Below are positions 49,701 through 55,424 of a stretch of DNA of 64,000 nt, piece by piece. A program made the translations under genes and the position numbers. Position 1 is the stretch's first letter. Each line of letters opens with the position of its first letter. This DNA is from Trichobilharzia szidati (taxonomy: Eukaryota; Platyhelminthes; Trematoda; Strigeidida; Schistosomatidae): positions 146,218,199 to 146,282,198 of the forward strand of contig OX235279.1 in assembly GCA_944472155.2 (NCBI GenBank), in the 5' to 3' direction. The notes under the pieces are model-generated. The model saw only the letters and a list, made by a program, of their open reading frames with translations, made no database searches and had not been told where the DNA came from.

Positions 49701-51607
49701 CGTGACTTCTAATTGGACCTCACTGGTCACGACTTCTCACTAGAACTGCAGGAAACTCCAACCTGTAGCAAGTCACTAGCGAGCATCAGAATAATCTTCT
49801 ATAATTTGGTTTGTAAGGATTAGTTATGTTTTACGAGTTGATCACGGACTGATATCAGTTAGAGAACCATTGAAAACCAGGGAGTACTGGACAGCTGCTG
49901 TTTCATCCTAGTTTGGGAATCATCGGCAGTACGCACCCACTGGGATTCGAACCCGGGACCTTCCGGTTACAAGGCAAGCTCGTATACCATTCGGCCACTG
50001 GGACCCGATTCAATGGCTCATGAATTCTAACTTCTACCATGCATTATTATAACATCAAACTAATTGGATACCAAATAAGTTAAGGGAAGTAACACAGAAT
50101 TTATAGCGTCGACGGCAGCGCAGTGTAGCAAAGGTGACTGGCTAAAACTGTTACTTCGGCACACACACACACACACACACATACAGAGCGAATTTCAGTG
50201 GCCTCTGGTGTTTAGAGTGTTGTGTATCTAGAGGCCATTGGTAATTTATTCTATACCCATTGGATGATGGAGAAAGATTCTTCAGTGGCCTATTTGGACA
50301 AGGTGGTTCAATATAGAACTGTTGACGGTTTTAACAATAACCTGTACTTAAACACACTGGTAGGCGTTGCTGAGCACGAAAACTCAGGTCCTTATAGCAA
50401 TGGCCAATATAACTGGATCCACAGGAGCAGTTGAACCGATATTTAGTGTAGTTTTATATTAACGCATATTATCTCTTACTGATGCTTTTGAAATGTAATC
50501 TATTGATACTGCTGATTCAATATAATTGAAAACATTGGTTCTGTAAGAACAATATTTTTCTAATTATTACTGTCACATGAATGTAGAACGTGATGAAGTT
50601 GACGAAAAGGATACTATTTGTTATCCAGTCGGTCAAGTTAAAGCATAATCATGTGTTGATAGCTCGTTAAGGTTACGTTTAGCGTTAGGGTTAAGATTAA
50701 GGTTAGGATTAGGACTAAGGTTGGGACTAGGGCTAGGGTTACAACTAGGGTTTCGATGAAGGTTACAGTTGTGCTTTATTTTTATAATCCGCATTTTTCG
50801 AGTGAATAGATGCTGACCTTCTTACTGAAACCCATACTAATTCAATCAAGAGCTTTTCGGGAAGACTAAAAAACAACAGGATAAGAGCGATAAATAGGTC
50901 ATAAAAGGAATTCATCTTCAGTCGCCTCGATGAATACATGTGTAGACACTAGTCCGACTTAAAAACTGAAACTCCTCATTATAACTGGGAGATATTTTTA
51001 AAGCATTTCACTGAAAAATATGTTGTTTAGTGTGTTTTGTCATTATGATTGGTAGAATCAAAGCCAGTTGCCCACTAATCAGTCTTTTAAAAACAAAAGT
51101 TATTTACTTCTCATACAGAACTTACACTTCAGCAACATCAACAGGCCCGGTACTAATTCTGTTTGAATAACGATTTTCATTATTCCGATCTACTTTGGAG
51201 TTGAATAGATTACCGCCTGTTGGTGCATGAGTTTTTTTCGGAGATAAACGAAGATCTGTTAGGGGTGGTGGGATTCTACGATGAGCGGAATGTGGATGAG
51301 AATGATGAGCACTTGGTCGATAAATAGTAGTTTGTTGAGAGTTTTGTGAATAATGCTCAGATGAAATTATCACATTACCATCGTTTAATTTATCGAGAGT
51401 TGTACTGACTGTACTAGTTGAATTCCCATTTCTTTTCAATGATTCTGATACATTGTCTGAAGATGAGCGAAGAATATCAGAATTTGATCCAATCTCTTCA
51501 GGTTTCCTACCTGACAAAGAACTACTGTCTGATGACTGAATAGCAGAACTGGGAAGAGTGAGATTCAATCGATTGCGTTTGCTTCCGCTGCCTGAGGATG
51601 TTGACAT
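17690..51607 (-). CDS. MAP2K1/2: MEK1/2-type dual-specificity MAP kinase kinase, five coding exons
   Basis: Joined exons 51126-51607, 43667-43916, 29261-29478, 20724-21052 and 17690-18066 give 1656 nt, or 551 residues plus TAA. Seen: an N-terminal tail (1-160), glycine loop GKGNGGVV (203-210), catalytic Lys225 in [13 protein letters not shown] with Asp318, DFG at 336-338, activation-loop serines 346 and 350 in [17 protein letters not shown], and a C-terminal DPINIGRYL segment like the DVD docking region of MEKs. Family knowledge: MEK phosphorylates Thr and Tyr of ERK in the cytoplasm after Raf phosphorylates the two loop serines. Introns of about 7.2, 14.2, 8.2 and 2.7 kb are filled with mobile elements. 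The tail is longer than in human MEK1 (about 390 residues in total). The segment after the loop (about 389-430) replaces the usual proline-rich insert and is not proline-rich. MKK3/4/6/7 are less likely because [20 protein letters not shown] and the two serines match MEK1/2. Confidence 0.95.
18100..19560 (-). pseudogene. RTE-clade LINE, endonuclease and linker, RT missing
   Basis: On the minus strand: [20 protein letters not shown] near 19520 is a frameshifted form of RTE 'VRTMYET'. [20 protein letters not shown] follows, then [62 protein letters not shown] and NQIDLI, the APE-type endonuclease core. It ends in the linker at [20 protein letters not shown] with the RT absent. It lies in MEK intron 4 in the sense direction, ending about 50 bases from exon 5. 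Confidence 0.8.
20460..20645 (+). mobile_element. RTE LINE 3' tail
   Basis: GGTGTTCCATTCGGAACTCC followed by AATAATTATAATAACGGTAA is the common RTE 3' end. The body is very short. Confidence 0.55.
20724..21052 (-). CDS. MAP2K1/2: MEK exon 4: catalytic loop, DFG and activation loop
   Basis: Residues 317-426 plus one base. It starts after CTCTTTAG and completes Arg317, then reads DVKPSNILV and [10 protein letters not shown]. Both activating serines (346, 350) are present in DSLANSF, followed by MAPERL and [20 protein letters not shown]. The tail of the exon ([32 protein letters not shown]) lies where MEK1 has its proline-rich insert. Donor CCAG|GTAAG, phase 1. Confidence 0.95.
21380..22692 (-). 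mobile_element. Penelope-like element inside inverted terminal repeats
   Basis: Inverted repeats of about 155 bp (left about 21406-21564, right about 22538-22694) enclose the PLE coding part. TATTTGAGA at 21371-21379 and 22693-22701 may be the target duplication. The right arm meets the RT just before YVDD, so the 5' end was replaced by an inverted copy of the 3' untranslated end, a known arrangement in PLE insertions. It sits in MEK intron 3. Confidence 0.8.
21590..22534 (-). pseudogene. PLE reverse transcriptase palm/thumb plus GIY-YIG
   Basis: From the 5' side: [15 protein letters not shown] (RT motif C, YVDD intact), [51 protein letters not shown] (thumb), then [20 protein letters not shown] (GIY-YIG). 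A TAA follows HVPK at 21797, but the frame continues past it through [11 protein letters not shown] and [19 protein letters not shown] to NLRLPWTT and a stop near 21590. Apart from that stop the domain is continuous, so the copy is fairly young. The RT N-terminal part is missing. Confidence 0.88.
23400..24070 (-). pseudogene. RTE-clade LINE RT fragment
   Basis: [11 protein letters not shown] and LEDLDF appear near 24000-23900, then [39 protein letters not shown] and [10 protein letters not shown]. This is the RT end and following region of RTE, with several frame changes. In MEK intron 3, sense. Confidence 0.75.
24080..25760. other. MEK intron 3, mostly unrecognised
   Basis: It includes GGTTCGACTCC at about 24773 (a lone B-box-like site) and two poly-G runs of about ten and twelve bases (about 24865 and 24988). 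Confidence 0.45.
25235..25294. repeat. (TA)n then (GA)n microsatellite
   Basis: TA units broken by TG steps, followed by about ten GA units. Confidence 0.95.
25765..25930 (+). mobile_element. hammerhead tRNA-SINE, antisense in MEK intron 3
   Basis: AATGGTCTACAAG (A-box side), TAGTTCGAACCCCGG (B box), the hammerhead at 25829-25877, then CTGTAGCTGATATCAATCCG. Monomer, in the opposite direction to the 47-50 kb array. Confidence 0.75.
25829..25877 (+). ncRNA. hammerhead ribozyme with intact core
   Basis: Core CTGATGA (25835-25841) and GAAA (25860-25863) are both canonical. Stem II GTC/GAC closes with G-C, then has a U-U mismatch and a C-G pair. Stem III is the minimal ACAGCTGT palindrome. Cleavage is expected after GTC at 25871. 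Stem I is GTACTA with CAGTAC, imperfect next to the core. Confidence 0.55.
26515..26710 (-). mobile_element. hammerhead tRNA-SINE, degraded
   Basis: CAGTTAGAGAACCGTTGAAA, GTAGTACTGG, then AATCCAGGACCTACGGAGTG and CACTCAGCTATAGGGACACA follow the order of the 393-bp unit, with the ribozyme core lost. Confidence 0.6.
26760..28300 (-). pseudogene. degraded Penelope-like element(s), second subfamily
   Basis: Minus strand from the 5' side: [16 protein letters not shown] (RT thumb) near 28280-28230. [20 protein letters not shown] and SREFLEAW follow at about 27950-27720. A second endonuclease piece follows at 27420-27130 ([28 protein letters not shown]). REFLEAW is typical of PLE GIY-YIG ends. At about 26860 CTGAAGATGTCGCC and CAATGAAAGC resemble a hammerhead-like terminal motif. 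Two endonuclease pieces suggest two elements or a duplication. Confidence 0.65.
28480..28990 (-). pseudogene. RTE-like LINE, C-terminal end (distinct subfamily)
   Basis: Minus strand: [50 protein letters not shown], then CGQTKT and [15 protein letters not shown]. This is the post-RT region of a schistosome LINE also seen at 54080-54650. Frameshifted. Confidence 0.7.
29261..29478 (-). CDS. MAP2K1/2: MEK exon 3: N-lobe to C-lobe hinge
   Basis: Residues 245-316 plus two bases of 317. It starts after TTTTCAG with [17 protein letters not shown]. The hinge [11 protein letters not shown] corresponds to CMEHMDGGSLD of MEK1, and the exon ends [11 protein letters not shown] with donor AG|GTTAGC. The phase-2 end splits the Arg of HRD and matches the first base of exon 4. 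Confidence 0.95.
29745..30560 (-). pseudogene. CR1-like LINE, C-terminal end of RT ORF
   Basis: Minus strand: [53 protein letters not shown], then a degraded end at GCCTACCAAATAAGG (plus strand, about 29753). Same family as 33050-33700. In MEK intron 2, sense. Confidence 0.7.
31065..31220 (+). mobile_element. tRNA-derived SINE
   Basis: TGGCTCATTGAATTAGCC (A box, about 31071), ACTCGACTTTCAGTCAATAGG, GGATTCGAGTCTTG (B box, about 31114). The body runs through CACCTACCTCAGCC. Related to 12225-12325. Confidence 0.6.
31868..31912. repeat. (ATT)n microsatellite
   Basis: ATT units with ATC and ACT variants. Confidence 0.9.
32199..32226. repeat. (GT)n microsatellite
   Basis: About 14 GT units just left of the hairpin-SINE at 32252. 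Confidence 0.95.
32252..32729 (+). mobile_element. hairpin-headed tRNA-SINE, copy 2 (complete)
   Basis: Target duplications AAGGATCTTATGA at 32239-32251 and 32730-32742 define a 478-bp element. Its 5' part is a hairpin with 110-bp arms (32264-32373 and 32405-32514, about five mismatches, 31-bp loop). The tRNA-like head follows: GAATAGCTCAGCGGTAAAG (A box, about 32558) and GGGTTCGAGTCTC (B box, about 32602). The body ends GCCTCCAACTATCTGATATC. The hairpin loop holds the reverse complement of that 3' end. Confidence 0.88.
33050..33700 (-). pseudogene. CR1-like LINE, C-terminal end of RT ORF
   Basis: Minus strand: [56 protein letters not shown], then [50 protein letters not shown] and IPYLVG. 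One frame change separates the two ORF parts. The 3' end matches 29753 (GCCTACCAAATAAGG). Confidence 0.78.
34695..35450 (+). mobile_element. hammerhead tRNA-SINE interrupted by a later insertion
   Basis: The left part 34695-34957 has the unit 3'-to-5' order ending AAACCCCCGGGG, ACTGCCGATGAAACAGC (stem II deleted), CCATTACTCCCT. The right part 35386-35450 resumes at CATTACTCCCTGGTTTTCAA, AATGGTTCTCTAGCCTGATA. The 428 bp between belong to another element. Confidence 0.7.
34958..35385. mobile_element. 428-bp GC-richer insertion with 11-bp target duplication
   Basis: CATTACTCCCT at 34947-34957 and 35386-35396 flank it exactly. The left end is T/A-rich (ATTTATTGATTTTTTTATTT), fitting a retroposon inserted in the minus direction. 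GC is visibly higher than the surroundings (GGACCACCCCCCGAGCC). No ORF or Pol III boxes seen. Probably a short LINE or SINE copy. Confidence 0.65.
35680..36500 (+). pseudogene. degraded Penelope-like element, RT and GIY-YIG
   Basis: [38 protein letters not shown], then [12 protein letters not shown] (thumb) near 35960. The endonuclease region (36230-36490) keeps only [17 protein letters not shown] and similar. Stops and shifts throughout. In MEK intron 2, antisense. Confidence 0.65.
36671..36921 (+). mobile_element. hammerhead tRNA-SINE in foldback form
   Basis: Arms of about 70 bp (36671-36740 and 36850-36921) are reverse complements with mismatches: GTTAGAGAACCATTGGAAAA against TTTTCCAATGGTTCTCTAAC. 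Between them a tRNA-like head: TGGCTTAATGGTCTACGAGC and GAGTTCGAACTC. Then CACTGATGACGAAACAG, a hammerhead without stem II. Same layout as 44101-44605. Confidence 0.7.
37815..37872. repeat. (TA)n then (GA)n microsatellite
   Basis: About 19 TA units followed by about nine GA units. Confidence 0.95.
37926..38390 (-). mobile_element. hairpin-headed tRNA-SINE, copy 3 (variant)
   Basis: Minus strand: a 5' region carrying a forward copy of the family 3' end (GCTGCCGACTGATTGCC), then the Y arm, then the tRNA head GAATAGCTCAGTGGTTACG and a body ending GCCTCCAACTATCTAAT. Diverged from copies 1 and 2; target duplications not clear. Confidence 0.65.
38640..39640 (+). pseudogene. RTE-clade LINE, RT to 3' end
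   Basis: [10 protein letters not shown] near 38693, [20 protein letters not shown] (catalytic ADD changed to END), LQAKTEKN, then [25 protein letters not shown] and [12 protein letters not shown]. After 39320 the frame is lost; the 3' end reaches GGAACAAGAATAACATAATA. Antisense in MEK intron 2. Confidence 0.8.
40110..40275 (+). repeat. terminal-repeat fragment of a PLE-like family
   Basis: AACTTGATATGATTATGAGC, TTTGTGCTCGAAACGTCATC and AGTTAATATAACTG, then ATCAAAATAAAATC and ATTATGGAATTATACTCTAC. The tail equals the right arm and tail of the foldback at 6584-6682. Other copies lie at 42425-42530 and, inverted, at 41826-41950. Confidence 0.6.
40510..40657 (-). mobile_element. tRNA-derived SINE, third family
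   Basis: The minus strand reads GCGTTGGTGGCTTAGTGG (A box), TAGAACACTGGCC, GAAGTTCGATCCACGG (B box), then a G/A-rich body. It is followed on that strand by CTCGCTTAGCCGG. Confidence 0.65.
41255..41420 (-). mobile_element. RTE LINE 3' end
   Basis: The minus strand ends GAGATGTCCTGTTGAAAGA, TTCCCACTTAGAACCC, AGGGGACTAGTAATAATAG, close to the 3' end at 12500-12540. Upstream sequence is degraded. Confidence 0.55.
41530..41645 (-). mobile_element. tRNA-derived SINE fragment
   Basis: The minus strand reads AATAGCTAGATGGCAACG (A box) and TGGATTCGATTCCTGGG (B box). Adjacent to the RTE 3' end above; possibly a separate insertion. Confidence 0.5.
41826..41950 (-). repeat. PLE-like terminal repeat, inverted copy
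   Basis: Read on the minus strand it matches 40128-40220: GATATGGCGACAAACAATAG, GCGTTCGAATTGTCATC, CAGTTAATAAGACTG, CGTGTGATATATTCGAC. Diverged. Confidence 0.45.
42425..42530 (+). repeat. PLE-like terminal repeat
   Basis: ATCGATATGATTATGAACAA, GTGTTCAAAATGTTGTTATC, CAGTAAATAG and CACTGTGTGATATATCAAAT match 40128-40215. Confidence 0.55.
42945..43260 (+). repeat. dispersed repeat, copy 2
   Basis: Homologous to 7370-7610, same order and orientation. GATATGGCGACCGATGTCC, AAAATTGACCAATCAG and CTGATCATGATTATAGACT are the clearest blocks. The family is not recognised. Confidence 0.55.
43667..43916 (-). CDS. MAP2K1/2: MEK exon 2: helix A, glycine-rich loop and catalytic lysine
   Basis: Residues 161-244. 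It begins after AAAACAG, completes a Val codon, then reads [17 protein letters not shown], which aligns with the MEK regulatory helix. [19 protein letters not shown] (glycine loop) and [13 protein letters not shown] (Lys225) follow. It ends IIRELQ with donor CAA|GTAAGC at phase 0. No ATG-initiated ORF covers it, and it is recognised only by conservation. Confidence 0.93.
44101..44605. mobile_element. hammerhead tRNA-SINE pair in head-to-head foldback
   Basis: Left copy (44101-44460, minus sense) has GAGGTTCGAACAAACGACC, CATACCATTAAGACACTGGG and AGCGCGACCAC. Right copy (44465-44605, plus sense) has TTGAACCCCGGTGG, ACTACTGCGGAGCC, ACAAAACAGCTGCCC. The outer 65-70 bp (44101-44167, 44537-44605) are inverted repeats. 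Neither ribozyme core is intact. In MEK intron 1. Confidence 0.7.
44810..44960 (-). mobile_element. hammerhead tRNA-SINE, degraded
   Basis: TGAAAACCAGCCAGGAGTAC, TGGACAGTTGTTTCATGTC, ACAGCAGTACTCACG and CTCAAACGCAGGATCTCCAA keep the order of the 393-bp unit. Ribozyme core changed. Confidence 0.55.
45270..45325. repeat. (AAT)n microsatellite
   Basis: About 13 AAT units ending in AGTAAT variants. Confidence 0.95.
45681..45723. repeat. (TA)n microsatellite
   Basis: About 17 TA units, one TG step near the end. Shorter ones lie at 46066-46086 and 46734-46761. Confidence 0.95.
47045..50038 (-). repeat. tandem array, 7.6 copies of a 393-bp hammerhead/tRNA-like unit
   Basis: The unit start CTATAATTTGG occurs at 47048, 47441, 47834, 48227, 48620, 49013, 49406 and 49799, always 393 apart; the last copy stops at 50038. 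Differences seen: TACGAG becomes TAGGAG in copies 5 and 7, and CAGTTAG becomes CAGCTAG in copy 6. Each unit, read on the minus strand, has an A box (TGGCCGAATGG), a B box (GGTTCGAATCC) and then a hammerhead. ATGCATT at 47038-47044 and 50039-50045 flanks the whole array. It lies in MEK intron 1, same sense as the gene. Confidence 0.95.
47133..47181 (-). ncRNA. hammerhead-like motif of array copy 1 (repeats every 393 bp)
   Basis: On the minus strand: stem I GTACTG/CAGTAC, six perfect pairs. The core is CCGATGA where canonical is CTGATGA (one change, U4 to C). Stem II is TTCC/GGAT with a U-U closing mismatch. GAAA is intact. Stem III ACAG/CTGT has a CAG loop. The cleavage triplet is GTC. The same motif lies at +393n, up to 49884-49932. 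Activity is doubtful because of the U4 change and the weak stem II. Confidence 0.7.
50640..51075 (+). repeat. dispersed repeat with telomere-like head, copy 1
   Basis: 50665-50760 is a run of GGTTAG/AGGGTT-like hexamers with many variants. ATAATCCGCATTTTTCGAG follows, then CTTCTTACTGAAACCCATA, GGATAAGAGCGATAAATAG and CCTCATTATAACTGGGA. The same order occurs at 53430-53900. No ORF. Confidence 0.75.
51126..51607 (-). CDS. MAP2K1/2: MEK exon 1: start and disordered N-terminal tail with ERK docking site
   Basis: Codes residues 1-160 and two bases of 161. The ATG at 51607 is preceded directly by an in-frame TAA, so it is the first possible Met. An acceptor-like CAACAG about 25 bases upstream hints at a 5' UTR intron. 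The tail is Ser-rich. KRNRLNLTL near residues 10-18 fits the D-site pattern (basic cluster, then alternating hydrophobics) that MEKs use to bind ERK. The donor is GT|GTAAGT (phase 2). The middle of the tail (Ser, Asn, His) has no family match. Confidence 0.9.
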
Positions 51608-51904
51608 TTAATTTGCTTTGATTTATATCCTGTTGTAATGAAATAAACAGACAATCAAAAATCATTGTTGCTAGGAAATTTCATATAAGTTACTTTTTTT
51701 CCATTTGCAGTTCTTAGAATATGAAGAGTCATACTAACAGAATGTGAATTCATTCACATTCTGTGTTTTATTATCAACTATTTTACAACCTGATAAAATA
51801 TTATATATGCATAAATTGAGCACATAAGTGATTAAAGCGAACCACTGCTATCAATAAATCCTTCTTCAGCCCTTACAATTATAAATCCAGTAAATTTTAC
51901 AACA

Positions 51905-52565
51905 CCATATCGCAAGAAACAGTGCAGACTGGACTCCACATGAACGTCGAGAACACAGCACGAATCAGCAGCAAATGGAGAGACCTAGAGGAAGTCACCT
52001 GTTTCGCTTATCTCGGTAGCACGGATGAAGATGTTAAAGCCAGGATCAGAAAAAAAACGAGACAAGACAAAGCCTTCACTAGTCTGGAATCAGTTTGGAA
52101 ATCTTCTGCACTCCACCGGAGCATAAACAACAAAATCTGGACTTTTAATGCTAATGTCAAGTCAACCACTGACTCTATGTAGCTCAGAGATTTCGTGTGC
52201 CACCAAAAGCATTTCTGACAGGCTTCAAACTTTTATCAACCAACAGCTGCCTTCACTGGTTCCATACTGAAGATCATATGACCAGAAAGGATTGGGCAAC
52301 AAGGGACTCTGGTAAGAAAACCTACAAAGAACCAATTACTCAACAAATATGCAGAAGAAAATCGAGATGGGCTGGATATACGCTGAGGAGACCAATGAGT
52401 GACAAAGAGCGGAACCCGAATGGGAAATGATGGCTGGAGCGTCCGACGGGAAGGTGGAGGAGATTATACGAAGAAGAGATGACAGCCTATGGGCAATTGT
52501 GGAGCCAGCCAAAGACGACTGCAGAGGACAGAATGAAACGGAGCTGGTATGTTGAATTATAATAA
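51905..52565 (+). pseudogene. RTE-clade LINE, post-RT region and 3' end
   Basis: TGLHMNVENTARISSKWR, EEVTCFAYLGSTDEDVKARI, SVWKSSALHRSINNKIWTF, then RRKSRWAGYTLRRPMSDKER. The 3' end runs into AATTATAATAATAACAATAT. Just upstream of MEK exon 1. Confidence 0.78.
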
Positions 52566-53429
52566 TAACAATATAATATAATAGCCAGTAAAAGCAAATT
52601 AGAACTATATCAGAAAGTGTATTGTGGTATAAGTACAAGATGAAACAATAATAATAATAACAGTCAGTGAGTTTTGATTATTATTTAAATCCATATAAAA
52701 TGCGTACGATCAGTAAGAACATGACATAAAATGAGATGAAATAATTCAATGATGTGTGTTTATGTATATATGTATAGATACTCAACTTAAAGTACAAACT
52801 GCAACGGTGTGTGTAGTCAAAAGTGTGACATACAATATAAATACTATAAGGAAACAAACCAGTAAATAGAGTGACCTAGACGAAATGCAAGTGAAATAAA
52901 TAGAAATAATAATCATATAGCAATAATAATAATCATAAAAATAATGCATTTATAATAGTAGAACCTGAAGAAGAATGTATTGCAAACAACTGTTCCATCC
53001 AATTATTCGTGTTCTGAATAAATTATAAGGATATTTGAAAATATACATATATGATTCAAGAGGAAATATACACCATACTTTTGTAAATTAGAAAAAGTTA
53101 ATTTAGATAAAAGGCTTTGTAGATTGACTTACTCCCAGAGGATAGTCTCGTTCATCTACAGAATGCATATGATATAAGTCTTTCTAGGTGAAATAAAGTC
53201 AGCCTTCTGAACACGCTCAGCCAACATCTAATTATATATATATATATATATATATCGTATGTTAGATGGTGAAGTTCAACAATAGCGTCCTAGGAGTGCG
53301 AACTCTCCAATGATATTGGACGCATGCCAGTCGTTGGCTAACGGCACCTGCCATTATCATAGCTGAAATATCAATGCTATTCACCAGCTAGGCAGCAAAT
53401 TTCACCCAGATCACATTTCTAAGTAATGT

Positions 53430-53900
53430 TTCGACAATGTGTTAATAGCTCGTTAGGGTTAGGATCAGGGTTATAATTAGCCTTAGGGTTAGAATTACGG
53501 TTTGGATAAGGGTTATGATTAGAGTCAGGATTAAGTTTAGGCTTACGATTAGGGATAGGTTTATAATTGATGTCATTTATTTTAATTTGTTTTATTATCC
53601 GCATTTTCCTGTTAAGTAGTCATCGATCCTCTTACTGGAAACCATAGTAATTCAACCGAGGGCTTTTAGGGAAGACTGCACGACAGGATAAGAGATAAAC
53701 AGTTCACAAAAACAGCTCATTTTTAGTCACCTCGGTGAATACATGTACAGAAACTAGCAACTGATACTCCTCACTATAACTGGGACGTATTTTTAAGTCA
53801 TGTCAGAGAAAGATACTCTGTTTAGTGTTTTCATGCATTTTCTTGTAAATATACGTCACTTTTTGTGCAAAAATTTTTCATTTTTATGATTGGTTGGCTG
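53430..53900 (+). repeat. dispersed repeat with telomere-like head, copy 2
   Basis: 53449-53570 has GTTAGGG-like hexamers with variants, then TTATCCGCATTTTCCTG, CCTCTTACTGGAAACCATAG, GGATAAGAGATAAACAG and CTCCTCACTATAACTGGGA. It starts from AATGTGTTAATAGCTCGTTA, as copy 1 does (TGTTGATAGCTCGTTA). Confidence 0.75.
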
Positions 53901-54079
53901 AGGATCACCTGTACGTCCGCATCCCTTGGGACGCTACTGTTGAACTTTACCTGTTAGATGATCCGCCCAGGATTGGTATAAAACCGAATTCTAGTCTAGG
54001 GTTGGGGAATGAACTATTTTGAATGAGCCAATCACTCCACTTATTCGGAAAATCGCATCAGTCATAATGCACTGATTAT

Positions 54080-54650
54080 TAGTGAAATCACAGTATGCAT
54101 GCCGAAGACTGTATTTGCCAGACTTCGTTCTCTTTGACACAGGCATATCTAGCTATCTATCAAATAATGTGTATCATGCTCCAATCTGCTATGTACTTCT
54201 TTACGGCTGTCAGATATGGATGTTGAAAGTGGTAGATATGAAGAAACTAGCAGTTCTGAACATAAGTCTTTCCACTAAGTCTCTTGTACTCCGTGAGATG
54301 ATAAAGTCATATTGTAGTGTTAATTAAGGAGGGAAAACTTATCAACAAGATAGTGAAGTCCCATCAGTTGAGACAGCTATGACATACGCTAAGCACAATA
54401 AGCTACAGCGTTCATCGAAGTGGAATTAAGTTGGAAAAGACTTAGGTGTGGTCAAAGGAAAACATGCTACCAGTCTATGAAATCTTTGACTTTTAGTTTG
54501 AGCCACGTGGGGAGGTGTAGACTGACATGATACTTTACTGCTAAGATGACATTACACGAACACACTGTGTCCGGTCATGGAATAGCTTCCATACTGACAG
54601 CATTAGTAAAAAGCTTAACGAGCAATCATCACAAACCTAAGTGACAGCTG
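54080..54650 (+). pseudogene. RTE-like LINE, C-terminal end (same subfamily as 28480-28990)
   Basis: ACRRLYLPDFVLFDTGISSY, APICYVLLYGCQIWMLKV and VVDMKKLAVLNISLSTKS, then degraded sequence with GGAAAACATGCTACCAGTC. Matches the LLYGCETW motif family. Confidence 0.65.
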
Positions 54651-55424
54651 CTCTTGATTTATTAAACGAAGCCCCATGGTTACAACTACTGCGACTATTT
54701 TTCTCACAAACATAAGCTATAATTTTAATAAAAGAAACAAAATAAAAGAAAATGTGTGACACCATTCATAAGCTAAAATGATTACCTATTTTCCTTAAAA
54801 CCGTCTGAAGGCACGATGACGAAATAAAGAGTTCGATATTAAAACAGATTAAGATATGTGTTTATTATTGTAAATAGCTGATACTGATAAAATATTGAAA
54901 TTAATTAATAACTCAGTTATTCTGCCTCATGCACAACCTTTCAAACAAAAACGCAAGGTCACTTTACAAAATGTAGAGTGCTAAATTGGATGCGCAAGTC
55001 TCAGAAGTTGCATGATAACCAACCAAAGGTGTCACTTCTACATTATGTGAGCAGAATCTGCATGTGAATAGTATAAGGCCATGTCAACTTTTACCATACA
55101 TGAAACAACTAATTATATCTAATAAGCTAAATGAGGCAGTTTTAAAACAAATGTGGCTATAAAAACTACCGAGGTTTGTGCTTTATATCCTGATTATATC
55201 ACTAAAATCTACTTAACCAGAAGATTCATTTGACATAGCAGACAAAACGACATAGGTATACCAAAACATTTGTCCAGTGTTAGTACAGTTACAAACCACC
55301 TCTGCTAACAATATAGGAAATAAGAATTTTATTGAACGTACAATCTACAATACCACTTCAAATGAACTGTCGTCAAGATTTGACCAAATAGTTCTAAAAT
55401 ATTTTATATATAAAAACCTCTGTT

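Noticed and set aside
47045..50038. CRISPR-like direct repeats
   Set aside because: Units are 393 bp and contiguous with no spacers, in a eukaryotic intron.
47045..50038. W-chromosome satellite of schistosomes
   Set aside because: The unit matches solo hammerhead SINEs across the window and lies in an intron of a conserved gene; nothing links it to a sex-specific satellite.
50665..50760. True telomere or interstitial telomere tract
   Set aside because: Hexamers are too variable, and the block recurs with the same flanks at 53.45 kb, so it belongs to a dispersed repeat.
53419..53604. 61-codon ORF rich in Asn and Pro
   Set aside because: It is a translation of the telomere-like hexamers.
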